Shown: positions 9,030 through 18,380, counted from the first letter of the stretch. The stretch is 64,000 bases of DNA from Aequorivita marisscotiae (GCF_029814825.1 NZ_CP122379.1:1736001-1800000), one strand, 5' to 3'. Notes: generated from the letters alone by a model not told the origin. Made by a program: numbers and translations.

Positions 9030-11660
9030 ATGGCTTTAGAAGCAAAATATAATGCAAAACAGATTGAAAACAAGTGGTATAGCTACTGGATGGAAAATGG
9101 CTATTTCCATTCTGAAGTTGACGAAAGAACGCCATACACCATCGTAATTCCACCGCCCAATGTAACGGGCGTATTGCATATGGGGCATATGCTAAACAAT
9201 ACATTGCAGGATGTGCTAATTCGCCGTGCCCGTTTGCAGGGTTTTAATGCTTGCTGGGTACCGGGAACCGATCACGCATCTATTGCCACTGAAGCTAAAG
9301 TGGTTGCAAAATTAAAAGCAGAAGGAATAGATAAAACAACTCTTTCCAGAGAAGAATTTTTAGAGCACGCTTGGGAATGGACGCATAAACATGGCGGAAT
9401 AATCCTCGAGCAGTTAAAAAAACTTGGTGCTTCCTGCGATTGGGAACGCACCAAATTTACCATGGATGATGAAATGTCTGCCTCTGTTGTTAAAGTGTTT
9501 GTAGATCTTTATCGTAAAGGAAATATATACCGAGGCTTCCGAATGGTAAATTGGGACCCGCAAGCTAAAACTACCCTTTCGGACGAAGAAGTTATTTATG
9601 AAGAAAAACAAGGTAATCTCTATTACCTAAATTATAAAATAGAAGGTAGCAGCGAAACTCTAACCATCGCAACTACCCGTCCCGAAACCATTTTGGGCGA
9701 TACTGCTATTTGTATAAATCCAAATGATGAACGCTTTGCACACCTTCGCGGTAAAAAAGCAATCGTTCCAGTTTGTAATCGTATAATTCCTATAATTGAA
9801 GACGTATATGTAGATGTAGAATTTGGAACAGGCTGCTTAAAAGTAACTCCTGCTCATGACGAAAATGATAAAATGCTGGGCGATAGGCACAATTTAGAAA
9901 TTGTAGATATACTTAACGATGATGGTACTTTAAACAGTAATGGTCTACACTACAAAGGGAAGGATCGCTTTGTGGTTCGAAAGGAAATTGTAAAAGAGCT
10001 TGAAGAAATGGGTGTGGTTAAAAAAATTGAAACCCATCTCCACAAGGTTGGAACCAGTGAACGTACTGGTGCCGTAATTGAGCCAAAATTAAGCGACCAA
10101 TGGTTTCTTAAAATGAAGGAACTTGCACAACCTGCTTTAGATGCTGTGCTTGAAAAAGAAGTAAACCTAGTTCCAGAAAAGTTTGTGAATACCTATCGTC
10201 ACTGGATGGAAAATGTACGCGACTGGAATATTTCGCGTCAGCTTTGGTGGGGACAACAGATTCCGGCGTATTTCTATGGCGATGGGAAAGAAGATTTTGT
10301 AGTTGCCGAAAATATTGAAGAAGCAGTGAAATTGGCACAAGAAAAATCAGGCAACGATCAATTAAAAGCGACCCACTTATCACAAGATCCCGATGCTTTG
10401 GATACTTGGTTCTCGTCTTGGCTTTGGCCTATTTCCGTTTTTAACGGAATCTTGGAGCCAGACAATAAGGAAGTAAACTACTATTATCCAACCAACGACC
10501 TAGTTACCGCTCCCGAAATATTGTTTTTCTGGGTAGCGCGAATGATAATTGCTGGTTACGAATACAGAAATGAAAAACCGTTTACCAATGTTTACTTAAC
10601 AGGTATTGTACGCGACAAACAGCGTAGAAAAATGAGCAAATCATTGGGTAATTCTCCAGATCCAATTGAGTTGATGGAGCAATACGGCGCAGACGGCGTT
10701 CGTGTGGGTATGTTGCTAAGCTCCCCCGCGGGCAACGATTTAATGTTCGATGAAGATCTGTGTAAACAAGGAAGTGGTTTTGTAAATAAAATCTGGAACG
10801 CGTATAGATTAATAGACGGTTGGGAAGTTTCCACAGAAATGGAACAATCGCAAAGCGATGTAATTGCGCTACAGTGGTACCGGAGTAAATTCCAGAAAAC
10901 ACTTGCCGAAATTGAAGATCACTACGGCAAATATCGTATCAGCGATGCTTTAATGGCTACTTATAAATTAGTTTGGGACGATTTCTGCTCATGGCTTTTA
11001 GAAATGGTAAAACCGCCGTTTGGAGAAAAGATTTCAGCAAAAACCTATTTGGAAGTAATTTCGGTGTTGGAAGATAATTTAAAAATTTTACATCCATTTG
11101 TTCCATTTATTTCTGAAGAAATCTGGCAGCATATCACACAACGCGATAGTCAGGAAGCATTAATTATTTCTGAATGGCCAAAAATGAACTCGTTCAATGC
11201 ACCGATAATACGAGATTTTGAATTTGCTTCGGAAGTTATCTCAGGAATTAGAACCATTAGAAAGGAAAAGAATATTTCGTTTAAAGACGCAATTACACTA
11301 TCCGTACTCAATAGTGAAGGGGCTTCAAAAGAATTTGACGCTGTAATAGCAAAGCTTGGCAATGTTTCGGAATTAAATTATATTTCAGAAAAACTGGATG
11401 GCGCACTTACCTTTCGCGTAAAGAGCAACGAATATTTTATACCTATTGCCGGCGCTATTAATGTAGAAGAAGAAATAGCAAAACTTTCTGAAGAACTTAA
11501 ATACACCGAAGGTTTCTTAAAAAGTGTTCAAGGAAAATTAAAAAATGAGCGCTTTGTAAGTGGTGCTCCAGAAAAAGTTGTTGCTCTGGAAAGACAAAAA
11601 GAAGCAGATGCCCTTGCAAAGATTGAAACCCTAAAATCAAGCCTTGAAGGATTAAAGTAG
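9030..11660 (+). CDS. valS: Valyl-tRNA synthetase
   Basis: Charges tRNA-Val. Class I synthetase of 876 aa from the ATG at 9030. The HIGH-type motif is HMGH in VTGVLHMGHML, the KMSKS motif is present in RRKMSKSLGNS, and the editing domain includes TTRPETILGDTAI. The C-terminal anticodon-binding domain is followed by a coiled-coil arm over the last 70 or so residues. The open frame extends to a TTG at 8997, but that codon sits in the promoter box, and flavobacterial ValS proteins start close to the AKYN segment. Single-gene unit. Confidence 0.97.
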   Translation: MALEAKYNAKQIENKWYSYWMENGYFHSEVDERTPYTIVIPPPNVTGVLHMGHMLNNTLQDVLIRRARLQGFNACWVPGTDHASIATEAKVVAKLKAEGIDKTTLSREEFLEHAWEWTHKHGGIILEQLKKLGASCDWERTKFTMDDEMSASVVKVFVDLYRKGNIYRGFRMVNWDPQAKTTLSDEEVIYEEKQGNLYYLNYKIEGSSETLTIATTRPETILGDTAICINPNDERFAHLRGKKAIVPVCNRIIPIIEDVYVDVEFGTGCLKVTPAHDENDKMLGDRHNLEIVDILNDDGTLNSNGLHYKGKDRFVVRKEIVKELEEMGVVKKIETHLHKVGTSERTGAVIEPKLSDQWFLKMKELAQPALDAVLEKEVNLVPEKFVNTYRHWMENVRDWNISRQLWWGQQIPAYFYGDGKEDFVVAENIEEAVKLAQEKSGNDQLKATHLSQDPDALDTWFSSWLWPISVFNGILEPDNKEVNYYYPTNDLVTAPEILFFWVARMIIAGYEYRNEKPFTNVYLTGIVRDKQRRKMSKSLGNSPDPIELMEQYGADGVRVGMLLSSPAGNDLMFDEDLCKQGSGFVNKIWNAYRLIDGWEVSTEMEQSQSDVIALQWYRSKFQKTLAEIEDHYGKYRISDALMATYKLVWDDFCSWLLEMVKPPFGEKISAKTYLEVISVLEDNLKILHPFVPFISEEIWQHITQRDSQEALIISEWPKMNSFNAPIIRDFEFASEVISGIRTIRKEKNISFKDAITLSVLNSEGASKEFDAVIAKLGNVSELNYISEKLDGALTFRVKSNEYFIPIAGAINVEEEIAKLSEELKYTEGFLKSVQGKLKNERFVSGAPEKVVALERQKEADALAKIETLKSSLEGLK

Positions 11661-11679
11661 GTTGAGCTAAATTACAATC

Positions 11680-11752
11680 TTACCGTTCCGGTATTTTCGT
11701 AGAATTCGCATAATTGAATTCAATGATCGAAATATCTGAACGGTAAATTTTT
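11680..11752 (+). terminator. Long hairpin after valS
   Basis: Outer arms TTACCGTTC (11680-11688) and GAACGGTAA (11738-11746) pair perfectly. An inner arm GTATTTT pairs with AAATAT-type sequence after one mismatch, and two GAATTC copies lie near the tip. A TTTTT run follows at 11748-11752. The position right after valS suggests a transcription terminator, unusually long for one. Confidence 0.6.
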
Positions 11753-11853
11753 ACATCTTATGGTTTTAAAATACCTATAAATTACTGTAAATGAGTTGTG
11801 TTGATTTTAAAATGCGGCTGGATATTCGTAACTTGTATAAAAACCCAACAATT

Positions 11854-12096
11854 ATGGATCAGTCAAAATATAATGAAATGCAGGCAATGCTGCACAAATT
11901 GGAAGATATTAAAAACAGTCAAAAAAGTATTATCGACAAAATTAACCACGTAATAACTGATTTGTTTCAGCACCCCGATAAAGATCTTGAAAAAGCAATG
12001 GAAGCAGCACACGAACGCGCATCAATAAATGTTGAAAAGATTGCTGCCGCAATTGAAGAATACGAAATTAAATTTAACAAAGCCCAGCAATCTTAA
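11854..12096 (+). CDS. Small alpha-helical protein of unknown function
   Basis: An 80-aa, highly charged, helix-rich protein from the ATG at 11854. The same frame can be extended to an ATG at 11791 (101 aa), but the added MSCVDFKMRLDIRN stretch looks unlike coding sequence of this family type. The heptad-like spacing of Leu/Ile/Met suggests a coiled coil (residues 5-35 and 50-75). No signal peptide or membrane helix. Lies alone between valS and the convergent ACBP gene. I do not recognise the family. Confidence 0.65.
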   Translation: MDQSKYNEMQAMLHKLEDIKNSQKSIIDKINHVITDLFQHPDKDLEKAMEAAHERASINVEKIAAAIEEYEIKFNKAQQS

Positions 12097-12115
12097 GCCG
12101 TTTGCAAGACCCACA

Positions 12116-12382
12116 CTATTTGCGGTATAAAAAATATTGGTTTACGGCTTCTATATAAAGTTCTTTTGCTTCATCTGGAGTGAGGCCACGAGTTTGGAAT
12201 AGCGCATTGGTTTTAAAGGCAGAAATATGCGGTTTTCTTCCGCTGGGTTGGTGGGCGTCGTTGGTTGCGCGCTTGTAATATGCGTAGAGACGCAACAGTA
12301 CATCGGCCGGAAAAGGCTCTTGATGATTGTTAATGCTCTTTACCGCATTTTTAAAAGCGATGTCTAATTCTTCAGAAGTCAT
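12116..12382 (-). CDS. Acyl-CoA-binding protein
   Basis: An 88-aa four-helix ACBP. The family signature runs from LDIAFKNAVKSI through LYAYYKRATND to the C-terminal ELYIEAV helix. It binds long-chain acyl-CoA esters in the cytosol, buffering and delivering them to lipid synthesis. It is the last gene of a leftward block with psd and cdsA, sharing one base with the psd stop, so a link to phospholipid synthesis is supported by both family and context. Confidence 0.93.
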   Translation of the reverse strand: MTSEELDIAFKNAVKSINNHQEPFPADVLLRLYAYYKRATNDAHQPSGRKPHISAFKTNALFQTRGLTPDEAKELYIEAVNQYFLYRK

Positions 12383-13032
12383 TATTTTTCGGCAATTACT
12401 GTAATTCCTCCCTTAACTTTTTGATTGAGAGCAACTTTTATTTTAGCATCGAGAGGTAAAAATATATCTACACGCGACCCAAATTTTATAAAACCACTGT
12501 CGTCCGCTTGATTAACTTCCTGATTAACTTTAGCGTAGTTTACAATTCGTTTTGCAAGTGCTCCTGCAATTTGTCTAAATAAAATAGCTCCAAAGGCATC
12601 ATTCTTCACCACTACGGTAGTGCGTTCATTTTCTTCGGAAGACTTCGGGTGCCAAGCCACTAAATATTTGCCTGGATGGTATTTGCTGTAAACCACTTTT
12701 CCCGCTACCGGATACCGAGTAATATGTACATTTATGGGGCTCATAAAAACAGATACTTGAAGTCGCTTATCGTTAAAATATTCTTTTTCAAAAACTTCTT
12801 CAATAACTACAACTTTACCATCTACAGAGGAGAGCACTTGATCTGGATTCACCAAAAAATTTCGTTTTGGGTTCCTAAAAAACTGTAAAACCAAAAGCAA
12901 AAGTATTATTAACGAAATAATTACACCCCCGCGAATGGTTGGATGGTCAATAAAGATATTCGCCAAAAGGCTAAGCCCAATAACGAGTACCAGTGCAATA
13001 AAAATAATTTTAAATCCTTCTTTATGAAACAT
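12382..13032 (-). CDS. psd: Phosphatidylserine decarboxylase
   Basis: Makes phosphatidylethanolamine from phosphatidylserine. The 216-aa product is the short archaeal/Bacteroidota-type enzyme with two N-terminal membrane helices (about 8-45). The self-cleavage site that generates the pyruvoyl group is the Gly-Ser in FIKFGSRVDIFLP near the C-terminus. The start is taken at ATG 13032 (MFHKEGF); the frame extends three codons further. It overlaps the end of cdsA, so the two are translationally coupled. Confidence 0.93.
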   Translation of the reverse strand: MFHKEGFKIIFIALVLVIGLSLLANIFIDHPTIRGGVIISLIILLLLVLQFFRNPKRNFLVNPDQVLSSVDGKVVVIEEVFEKEYFNDKRLQVSVFMSPINVHITRYPVAGKVVYSKYHPGKYLVAWHPKSSEENERTTVVVKNDAFGAILFRQIAGALAKRIVNYAKVNQEVNQADDSGFIKFGSRVDIFLPLDAKIKVALNQKVKGGITVIAEK

Positions 13033-13855
13033 TGTCAACAATTAATAAAAATGCATAAACAAATGGGCTGGCATAAATTATACTGTCTAATCTGTCGTAC
13101 AGACCACCATGACCGGGCATAATAATTCCGCTATCTTTTACACCTGCCTGCCTTTTAAATTTTGATTGAATAAGATCGCCCACAGTACCAAAAACCGATA
13201 TAATTACAGCCATCGTTATCCAAACCCACAATGGGTAAATTTGCGCATCGAAAAGACGGTGCGTTTGCAATACCTTAAAGATAACAAATCCTGCCAAAAG
13301 AGTGCCTGCTAAACCCCCTACAAATCCTTCAATTGTTTTCTTAGGCGAAATACGTTCTAAAAGCTTATGCCTTCCAAAGTTTTTACCAATTAGAAAAGCA
13401 AATGTATCGTTGCTCCAAATTAATATAAAAACGGCAACGATTATTTCGGGTTTAAACTTTCCGCTAATGTCTAAAACGGGAATAAGCGTAAGAAATATAA
13501 AACCACTAATAATGTAGAAAATTACAGTTATGTATTTTTTCTTTTCAAACATTGGAATTTTGCTCGTCCACAATACATCTTTCAATAAGTACAGATTTAC
13601 AAATCCACTTAAGATTAATAGTAAGTACACGGCATTTTCTGAAAATACGCGATAGCTTAAAAAATAAAACCCCGCTGCAAGTATAAAGTATGCTAAATAA
13701 CTGGTTAGATGAACTAGTTTAAGATATTCACTTAAAGTTATAATTGCGAGTACAAAAAAGAGCCCCATAAACCATTCACGCGAGGTGAACATTGCAAAAA
13801 TGATGATCGAAATGTATAATACGCCCGAGAGGGTCCGTATGAGAATTTCCTTCAT
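13022..13855 (-). CDS. cdsA: Phosphatidate cytidylyltransferase
   Basis: Forms CDP-diacylglycerol from phosphatidate and CTP. A 277-aa multi-pass membrane protein with about seven to eight helices. The C-terminal signature SPKKTIEGFVGG followed by GDLIQSKFKRQAG and MPGHGGLYDRLDS is intact. The frame opens 17 codons further upstream, but the ATG at 13855 (MKEILIRTLSG) follows the LUD stop by 1 bp, starts the first helix region and matches the family, so it is chosen. Confidence 0.96.
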   Translation of the reverse strand: MKEILIRTLSGVLYISIIIFAMFTSREWFMGLFFVLAIITLSEYLKLVHLTSYLAYFILAAGFYFLSYRVFSENAVYLLLILSGFVNLYLLKDVLWTSKIPMFEKKKYITVIFYIISGFIFLTLIPVLDISGKFKPEIIVAVFILIWSNDTFAFLIGKNFGRHKLLERISPKKTIEGFVGGLAGTLLAGFVIFKVLQTHRLFDAQIYPLWVWITMAVIISVFGTVGDLIQSKFKRQAGVKDSGIIMPGHGGLYDRLDSIIYASPFVYAFLLIVDNVS

Positions 13856-13856
13856 A

Positions 13857-14471
13857 TTATAAGTCTTCCAGTAGCAACAAATATAGGTTTTTTGTGCTAC
13901 TTCCATAACTCATAAAATCCTTTTCTTTTTCAGTTTCAAAGTCTTGAATTGTAGTGATGTTACTTGGAATGTAACCTGAACTTTGGTTTTTAATTATTCG
14001 CAAACCTTCACTAATTGTATCTACCAACTGGCTAGTGGTTGCAAAAATTATAACGTTTAGAGGCAATTCCTTTAACTTCTTTTCTTTTATTTGATTTGAA
14101 GATAACAAGATAGAACCGTTATTGGCAACCAACGATTCGCAATTAGAAAGAAAGAAGGTAGCTTTTTCTGAACTGCCGAAGTTGAGGTTGAAACCATCAA
14201 ATTTTTGGCACAACTGTTTGTTAATACAAAACACATCTTGCTCGTACCAATCGTTCTCTAGCATTATATTGTCAAAAGCTTCAGTTATCTCTTCCCAATT
14301 TTCGCAATAGATAAATTTACCGCCGTTATTTTTGAAGTTAAAGGTAAATTTTTCATCTACCGGAAGTTTCTGTTCGGGGTAATAACTGCTATGGTCGGCA
14401 TGTTGGGCTCTTTTAGCCTTCCCATCCGATTTTTTATAATTGGGATTTAGAAGTCTTTTAAATAGACTCAT
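13857..14471 (-). CDS. LUD-domain protein
   Basis: A 204-aa protein of the LUD (DUF162, LutB/LutC-like) superfamily. The C-terminal two thirds (about 60-200) carry the alternating beta-alpha core, with FFLSNCESLVANNGSILLSS and NVIIFATTSQLVDTISEGL. LUD proteins are tied to lactate utilisation. This flavobacterial version regularly sits beside ftsH and cdsA, and its reaction is not established. It is followed by cdsA after 1 bp. The promoter box lies 39 bp upstream. Confidence 0.85.
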   Translation of the reverse strand: MSLFKRLLNPNYKKSDGKAKRAQHADHSSYYPEQKLPVDEKFTFNFKNNGGKFIYCENWEEITEAFDNIMLENDWYEQDVFCINKQLCQKFDGFNLNFGSSEKATFFLSNCESLVANNGSILLSSNQIKEKKLKELPLNVIIFATTSQLVDTISEGLRIIKNQSSGYIPSNITTIQDFETEKEKDFMSYGSSTKNLYLLLLEDL

Positions 14472-14509
14472 TTATAATGAATTGAGAAGTTTTTATGCAT
14501 CTTATACTT

Positions 14510-14517
14510 CAAATATA
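14510..14517 (-). promoter_or_regulatory. -7 promoter box for the LUD-cdsA-psd-ACBP operon
   Basis: The minus strand reads TATATTTG, a perfect TAnnTTTG, 38 bp before the LUD ATG. It suggests the lipid genes can be transcribed separately from ftsH. Confidence 0.6.
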
Positions 14518-14584
14518 TAAAATCTATATTGAAGTTGTAACACCTGCAAAATAAAGTTTTAAGGCTACCAGTTAACGACAACAA

Positions 14585-16546
14585 TTAAGTAGTTGCCGCT
14601 CTGGTTACTTCTTCTGGCTTTTCAAACGGACGATCTCCAAAAATCTTTTGAAGGTTATCTTTAAAGATCACTTCTTTTTCGAGTAATACATTCGCCAGTT
14701 CGGTTAATTTATCTTTGTTTTCCTCCAAGAGCTTTACCGCCCGTTGATACTGGGTTTCAATTAGAAGAGAAATTTCCTTATCAATTAATTCGGCAGTTTT
14801 TTCACTGTAAGGCTTTGAGAAATTATACTCAGATTGTCCGCTGCTGTCATAATAGGTTAGGTTTCCAATTTTGTCATTCAGCCCATAGATAGTTACCATA
14901 GCTCGAGCTTGTTTTGTAACTTTTTCAAGATCGCTCAAAGCTCCGGTAGAAATTCGATCGAAAATAACTTTTTCTGCGGCACGACCTCCAAGAGCAGCGC
15001 ACATTTCGTCCAGCATTTGTTCTGGATGGATGATGAGTCGCTCTTCGGGCAAATACCAAGCGGCACCCAAAGATTGGCCACGTGGTACGATGGTTACTTT
15101 TACCAAGGGAGCAGCGTGTTCCAGCATCCAACTAACGGTGGCGTGACCTGCCTCGTGAAATGCAATGGCACGTTTTTCGTCCATTGTCATTATTTTGTTT
15201 TTCTTTTCAAGACCGCCTACTATCCTATCAACGGCGTCTAGGAAATCTTGTCTTCCAACAGATTTTTTACCATTTCTAGCGGCAATCAATGCGGCTTCGT
15301 TACAAACGTTTGCAATATCTGCACCCGAAAATCCAGGTGTTTGTTTTGAAAGAAAATCTGTATCTAGATTTTCGTCCTTTTTAATAGGGCGTAAGTGTAC
15401 TTCAAAAATTTCTTTACGTTCGCGAACGTCTGGAAGGTCAACGTATATTTGTCTGTCAAAACGTCCTGCGCGCATAAGGGCTTTGTCTAATACATCGGCT
15501 CGGTTGGTAGCTGCCAAAACAATCACATTTGTATTGGTGCCAAAACCGTCCATTTCTGTTAAGAGCTGGTTTAGTGTATTTTCGCGTTCATCATTGCTTC
15601 CGGAAAAATTATTTTTTCCTCTTGCACGTCCAATAGCATCAATTTCATCGATAAAAATAATGGCCGGTGCTTTATCTTTAGCTTGTTTAAATAAGTCGCG
15701 AACACGCGATGCGCCCACTCCAACAAACATTTCAACGAAATCTGATCCTGACAGTGAAAAGAATGGAACCTGAGCTTCGCCTGCAACGGCTCTTGCCAAA
15801 AGAGTTTTACCTGTTCCCGGAGGGCCAACTAACAAAGCTCCTTTAGGAATTTTACCTCCTAATGAGGTGTATTTATCGGGTTGTTTTAAGAAATCTACAA
15901 TTTCCTGTACTTCTTCCTTTGCTCCTTCAAGACCGGCAACATCTTTAAAAGTGGTTTTTACATCGGTTTTTTCGTCAAATAATTTTGCTTTAGACTTTCC
16001 GATATTAAAAAGTTGTCCGCCAGCACCGCCACCAGCGCCAGAAGACATACGGCGCATAATAAAAATCCAAATGGCAATAATAATAACGAAGGGTAAAATA
16101 CCCATTAAAATATCGCCCCAAACATTGCTGTCTGTTTCAAAATTTAAGGTTGCAGGTAGATTATTTTCGGCTTTTATATCCTGAAAATCTTTTTGAAATA
16201 ACTGTAAATCACCAAATTCAAATTGATAATCGGGATCGTTTGGTCCCGGAGCCAAAAATGCGGGAGTATCTCCTTTTTTAGCGTGAACCTCCTTTTGTTT
16301 GGCCTCTTGCGTAAGATAAACTTTGGCTATTTTTTTATTAATAATATCAACCTTAGCAACATCACCATTTTTTAAAAACTCTTCAAATTTGGCTTGGTTG
16401 GTCTTTGCAGGTTGCGACCAGCTGCCACCCCCGAATATTTGGAGGCCAAAAAACAACAGGATTATTGCTCCGTAGATCCAGTAATAATTTGGTTTTGGCT
16501 TTTTTGAGTCGCTCTTTTTATTTTTGTTTTTATTTTCTTCGGCCAT
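14585..16546 (-). CDS. ftsH: ATP-dependent zinc metalloprotease FtsH
   Basis: Membrane-anchored AAA+ protease for quality control of membrane proteins. The 653-aa product has two membrane helices (about 22-40 and 149-165). The AAA module has Walker A GPPGTGKT at 241-248, Walker B IIFIDEID at about 297-303 and an SRH ending GRFDR. The zinc-binding HEAGH is at 464-468. All catalytic motifs are intact. It lies 14 bp after rsfS on the same strand, so the two are cotranscribed. Confidence 0.98.
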   Translation of the reverse strand: MAEENKNKNKKSDSKKPKPNYYWIYGAIILLFFGLQIFGGGSWSQPAKTNQAKFEEFLKNGDVAKVDIINKKIAKVYLTQEAKQKEVHAKKGDTPAFLAPGPNDPDYQFEFGDLQLFQKDFQDIKAENNLPATLNFETDSNVWGDILMGILPFVIIIAIWIFIMRRMSSGAGGGAGGQLFNIGKSKAKLFDEKTDVKTTFKDVAGLEGAKEEVQEIVDFLKQPDKYTSLGGKIPKGALLVGPPGTGKTLLARAVAGEAQVPFFSLSGSDFVEMFVGVGASRVRDLFKQAKDKAPAIIFIDEIDAIGRARGKNNFSGSNDERENTLNQLLTEMDGFGTNTNVIVLAATNRADVLDKALMRAGRFDRQIYVDLPDVRERKEIFEVHLRPIKKDENLDTDFLSKQTPGFSGADIANVCNEAALIAARNGKKSVGRQDFLDAVDRIVGGLEKKNKIMTMDEKRAIAFHEAGHATVSWMLEHAAPLVKVTIVPRGQSLGAAWYLPEERLIIHPEQMLDEMCAALGGRAAEKVIFDRISTGALSDLEKVTKQARAMVTIYGLNDKIGNLTYYDSSGQSEYNFSKPYSEKTAELIDKEISLLIETQYQRAVKLLEENKDKLTELANVLLEKEVIFKDNLQKIFGDRPFEKPEEVTRAATT

Positions 16547-16560
16547 AGGGCTGTTCTCTT

Positions 16561-16950
16561 TTAATGTGTTGTTTCTATTTTAACCGATTTTGCATCGCCC
16601 CAAAGCCCTTCAATATCATAAAACTCGCGAATGTGCTTTTGAAATACATGAACTACAACGTGTACATAGTCCATTAATACCCATTCCGAGTTGTCGCTGC
16701 CTTCAACGTGCCACGGTTTTTCCTTTAAAGCTTTACTAACGGATTTTTGAACGGAGTTTACAATGGCGTTAACTTGTGTATTGGAAGTACCATTGCAGAT
16801 TATAAAATAGTCACAAACGGTGTTTTCTATATCTCGTAAGTCAAGAATTTCAATATCTTGGCCTTTTACATCTTCTATCCCATTAATTATTTGGGCAATA
16901 AGTTGATCTGTTCCCACCTCATCGGGCAAGCCTGTTTGTTTTTTCTGCAT
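16561..16950 (-). CDS. rsfS: Ribosome silencing factor RsfS
   Basis: A 129-aa Iojap/RsfS protein that binds uL14 and blocks subunit joining when nutrients fall. The core from about residue 35 to 118 shows DYFIICNGTSNTQVNAI and WVLMDYVHVVVHVFQKHIREFYDIEGLWGDA, which identify the family. First gene of the rsfS-ftsH operon, with a perfect -7 box 25 bp upstream. Confidence 0.96.
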   Translation of the reverse strand: MQKKQTGLPDEVGTDQLIAQIINGIEDVKGQDIEILDLRDIENTVCDYFIICNGTSNTQVNAIVNSVQKSVSKALKEKPWHVEGSDNSEWVLMDYVHVVVHVFQKHIREFYDIEGLWGDAKSVKIETTH

Positions 16951-16974
16951 TAATTATTTTTCTTTTCTATTTCG

Positions 16975-16982
16975 CAAAGTTA
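16975..16982 (-). promoter_or_regulatory. -7 promoter box for rsfS-ftsH
   Basis: The minus strand reads TAACTTTG, a perfect TAnnTTTG, 24 bp before the rsfS ATG. Confidence 0.65.
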
Positions 16983-17039
16983 TTACTTTTTTGTTTCTTG
17001 AACTGCTTTAAAAACGTAATACTAAACATAATTATCGTT

Positions 17040-17771
17040 TTGAATATAATCAAACTTAATGCCATCGATTCTACCAATAGTTACTTAAAGCAGTTAGCAA
17101 AGGAAACGCAGCTGCAAGATGAAACCGTGGTGGTTACCAACAAACAACTTTCGGGTCGTGGCCAAATGGGAAATGGTTGGAGTTCCCGTGAAGGCCAAAG
17201 CCTTACATTCAGCATCTTTAAAGTGTTTAACGGGCTTTTGGCAGAACGACAGTTTGCCATCTCAATGGCAGTTTCACTGGGTATCGCTGCAGCGATGAAC
17301 GAATTAAATATACCAAATATTTCAATAAAATGGCCAAACGACATATTGTCAGCCAAAAGGAAAATTGGTGGAATATTAATTGAGAACGTTCTGGAGGGCA
17401 ATTTTGTAAAACAAGCGGTAATTGGCATAGGTATTAATGTGAATGAAACGCATTTTTTAAAATTACCACAAGCTGGCTCCTTAAAGCTCGCAACCGGCAA
17501 AACATTTCAACTGGACGAAGTGCGGCAAATAATTCTGAAAAGTGTTTTTGACAACTTAGAAATGCTATCCCAAAATGACTTTCTGGAAATGAAACAGCTT
17601 TACGAAAACCATTTATTTCAGAAAGAAAAAGTTTCCGTTTTTGAAACGCCAACAGCTTCACACTTTAACGGAATAATTAAAGGGGTTTCAGAAATTGGCG
17701 AACTTTTAGTGGATACCGAAAATCAAGGGTTTCGGAAATTCCAATTGAAAGAAGTTAAATTGATTTTTTAA
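17040..17771 (+). CDS. birA: Biotin-[acetyl-CoA carboxylase] ligase
   Basis: Activates biotin to biotinyl-AMP and attaches it to carboxylase carrier proteins. The biotin/ATP site GRGQMGNGWSS and KWPNDIL are present, as is the C-terminal SH3-like domain. There is no N-terminal DNA-binding HTH, so this is the monofunctional short form (243 aa). The open frame reaches a TTG at 16998, but its product would start with a hydrophobic stretch foreign to the family. The TTG at 17040 gives MNIIKLNAIDSTNSYLK, the usual N-terminus. Divergent from rsfS. Confidence 0.93.
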   Translation: MNIIKLNAIDSTNSYLKQLAKETQLQDETVVVTNKQLSGRGQMGNGWSSREGQSLTFSIFKVFNGLLAERQFAISMAVSLGIAAAMNELNIPNISIKWPNDILSAKRKIGGILIENVLEGNFVKQAVIGIGINVNETHFLKLPQAGSLKLATGKTFQLDEVRQIILKSVFDNLEMLSQNDFLEMKQLYENHLFQKEKVSVFETPTASHFNGIIKGVSEIGELLVDTENQGFRKFQLKEVKLIF

Positions 17772-17781
17772 CTGCTCGCTT

Positions 17782-17901
17782 CCTGCAAGGTTTTTCGGGG
17801 TTGAAACCTTGTAGGTTTTTCGTGGTTGGAAATGATAACTACAAGGTCAGAAATTGACCTACAGGTTTATACCTACAAGGTCAGAAAAAAGACCTTGCAG
17901 G
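17782..17901. repeat. Nested palindromic intergenic element
   Basis: Between the convergent birA and SRPBCC genes lies a 120-bp element built from variants of one ~11-bp word. The outer arms CCTGCAAGGT (17782-17791) and ACCTTGCAGG (17892-17901) are perfect complements. The inner arms ACCTTGTAGGT (17806-17816) and ACCTACAAGGT (17871-17881) are also perfect complements. Local hairpins form as well: CAAGGTTT with AAACCTTG, AGGTCA with TGACCT, and CAAGGTC with GACCTTG. It may act as a bidirectional terminator, or it may be a dispersed palindromic repeat of the genome. Confidence 0.75.
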
Positions 17902-17941
17902 ATAGGTGTGGTACTACTTTACTCAGAATTAATAACCAATA

Positions 17942-18334
17942 TTAAAGTTGCTCCATATTTGATACAAGCGTATCTATAAATTTTGAAATCGGACCTTTTA
18001 TCATCATAGCCATCATAGAATTGAATTCGCCTTCAAAATACAAAGCCACGGTAGCCGTGTTTTCTGAAACCGCTTCAATATTGGCAGTTAATGTAAAAGG
18101 AATTTTATCGCTGATAGCTCCCAAAACAACCTTGCTTGGCTTTTCAACTTCTTTTACTTCCAATGCTATTTCGGGCATTCCCTTTAAGCCAAAAACAAAA
18201 GCATTTTCGCGGATAACCTCAAATTTGCTGATATTTTCGGGCATTAAGGTTTCAAAATTCTTTACGTCGGTTAAAAAATCGCAAAGATCTTCTGCAGATT
18301 TTTGAACGGTTACTTCTTTACTATTTAATTTCAT
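17942..18334 (-). CDS. SRPBCC-fold protein
   Basis: A 130-aa START/Bet v 1-like (SRPBCC, CoxG-type) protein with no signal peptide. The helix near residues 15-30 (SAEDLCDFLTDVKNFETLMP) and the alternating strands that follow make a ligand-binding cavity. The C-terminal helix KFIDTLVSNMEQL is typical. It sits next to pyrE, an arrangement common in flavobacteria, but it has its own perfect -7 box. Ligand unknown. Confidence 0.85.
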   Translation of the reverse strand: MKLNSKEVTVQKSAEDLCDFLTDVKNFETLMPENISKFEVIRENAFVFGLKGMPEIALEVKEVEKPSKVVLGAISDKIPFTLTANIEAVSENTATVALYFEGEFNSMMAMMIKGPISKFIDTLVSNMEQL

Positions 18335-18380
18335 CTAAACTTTTTCTTAATGATTAATACTTTTCGGCTGCGAGCTACTT

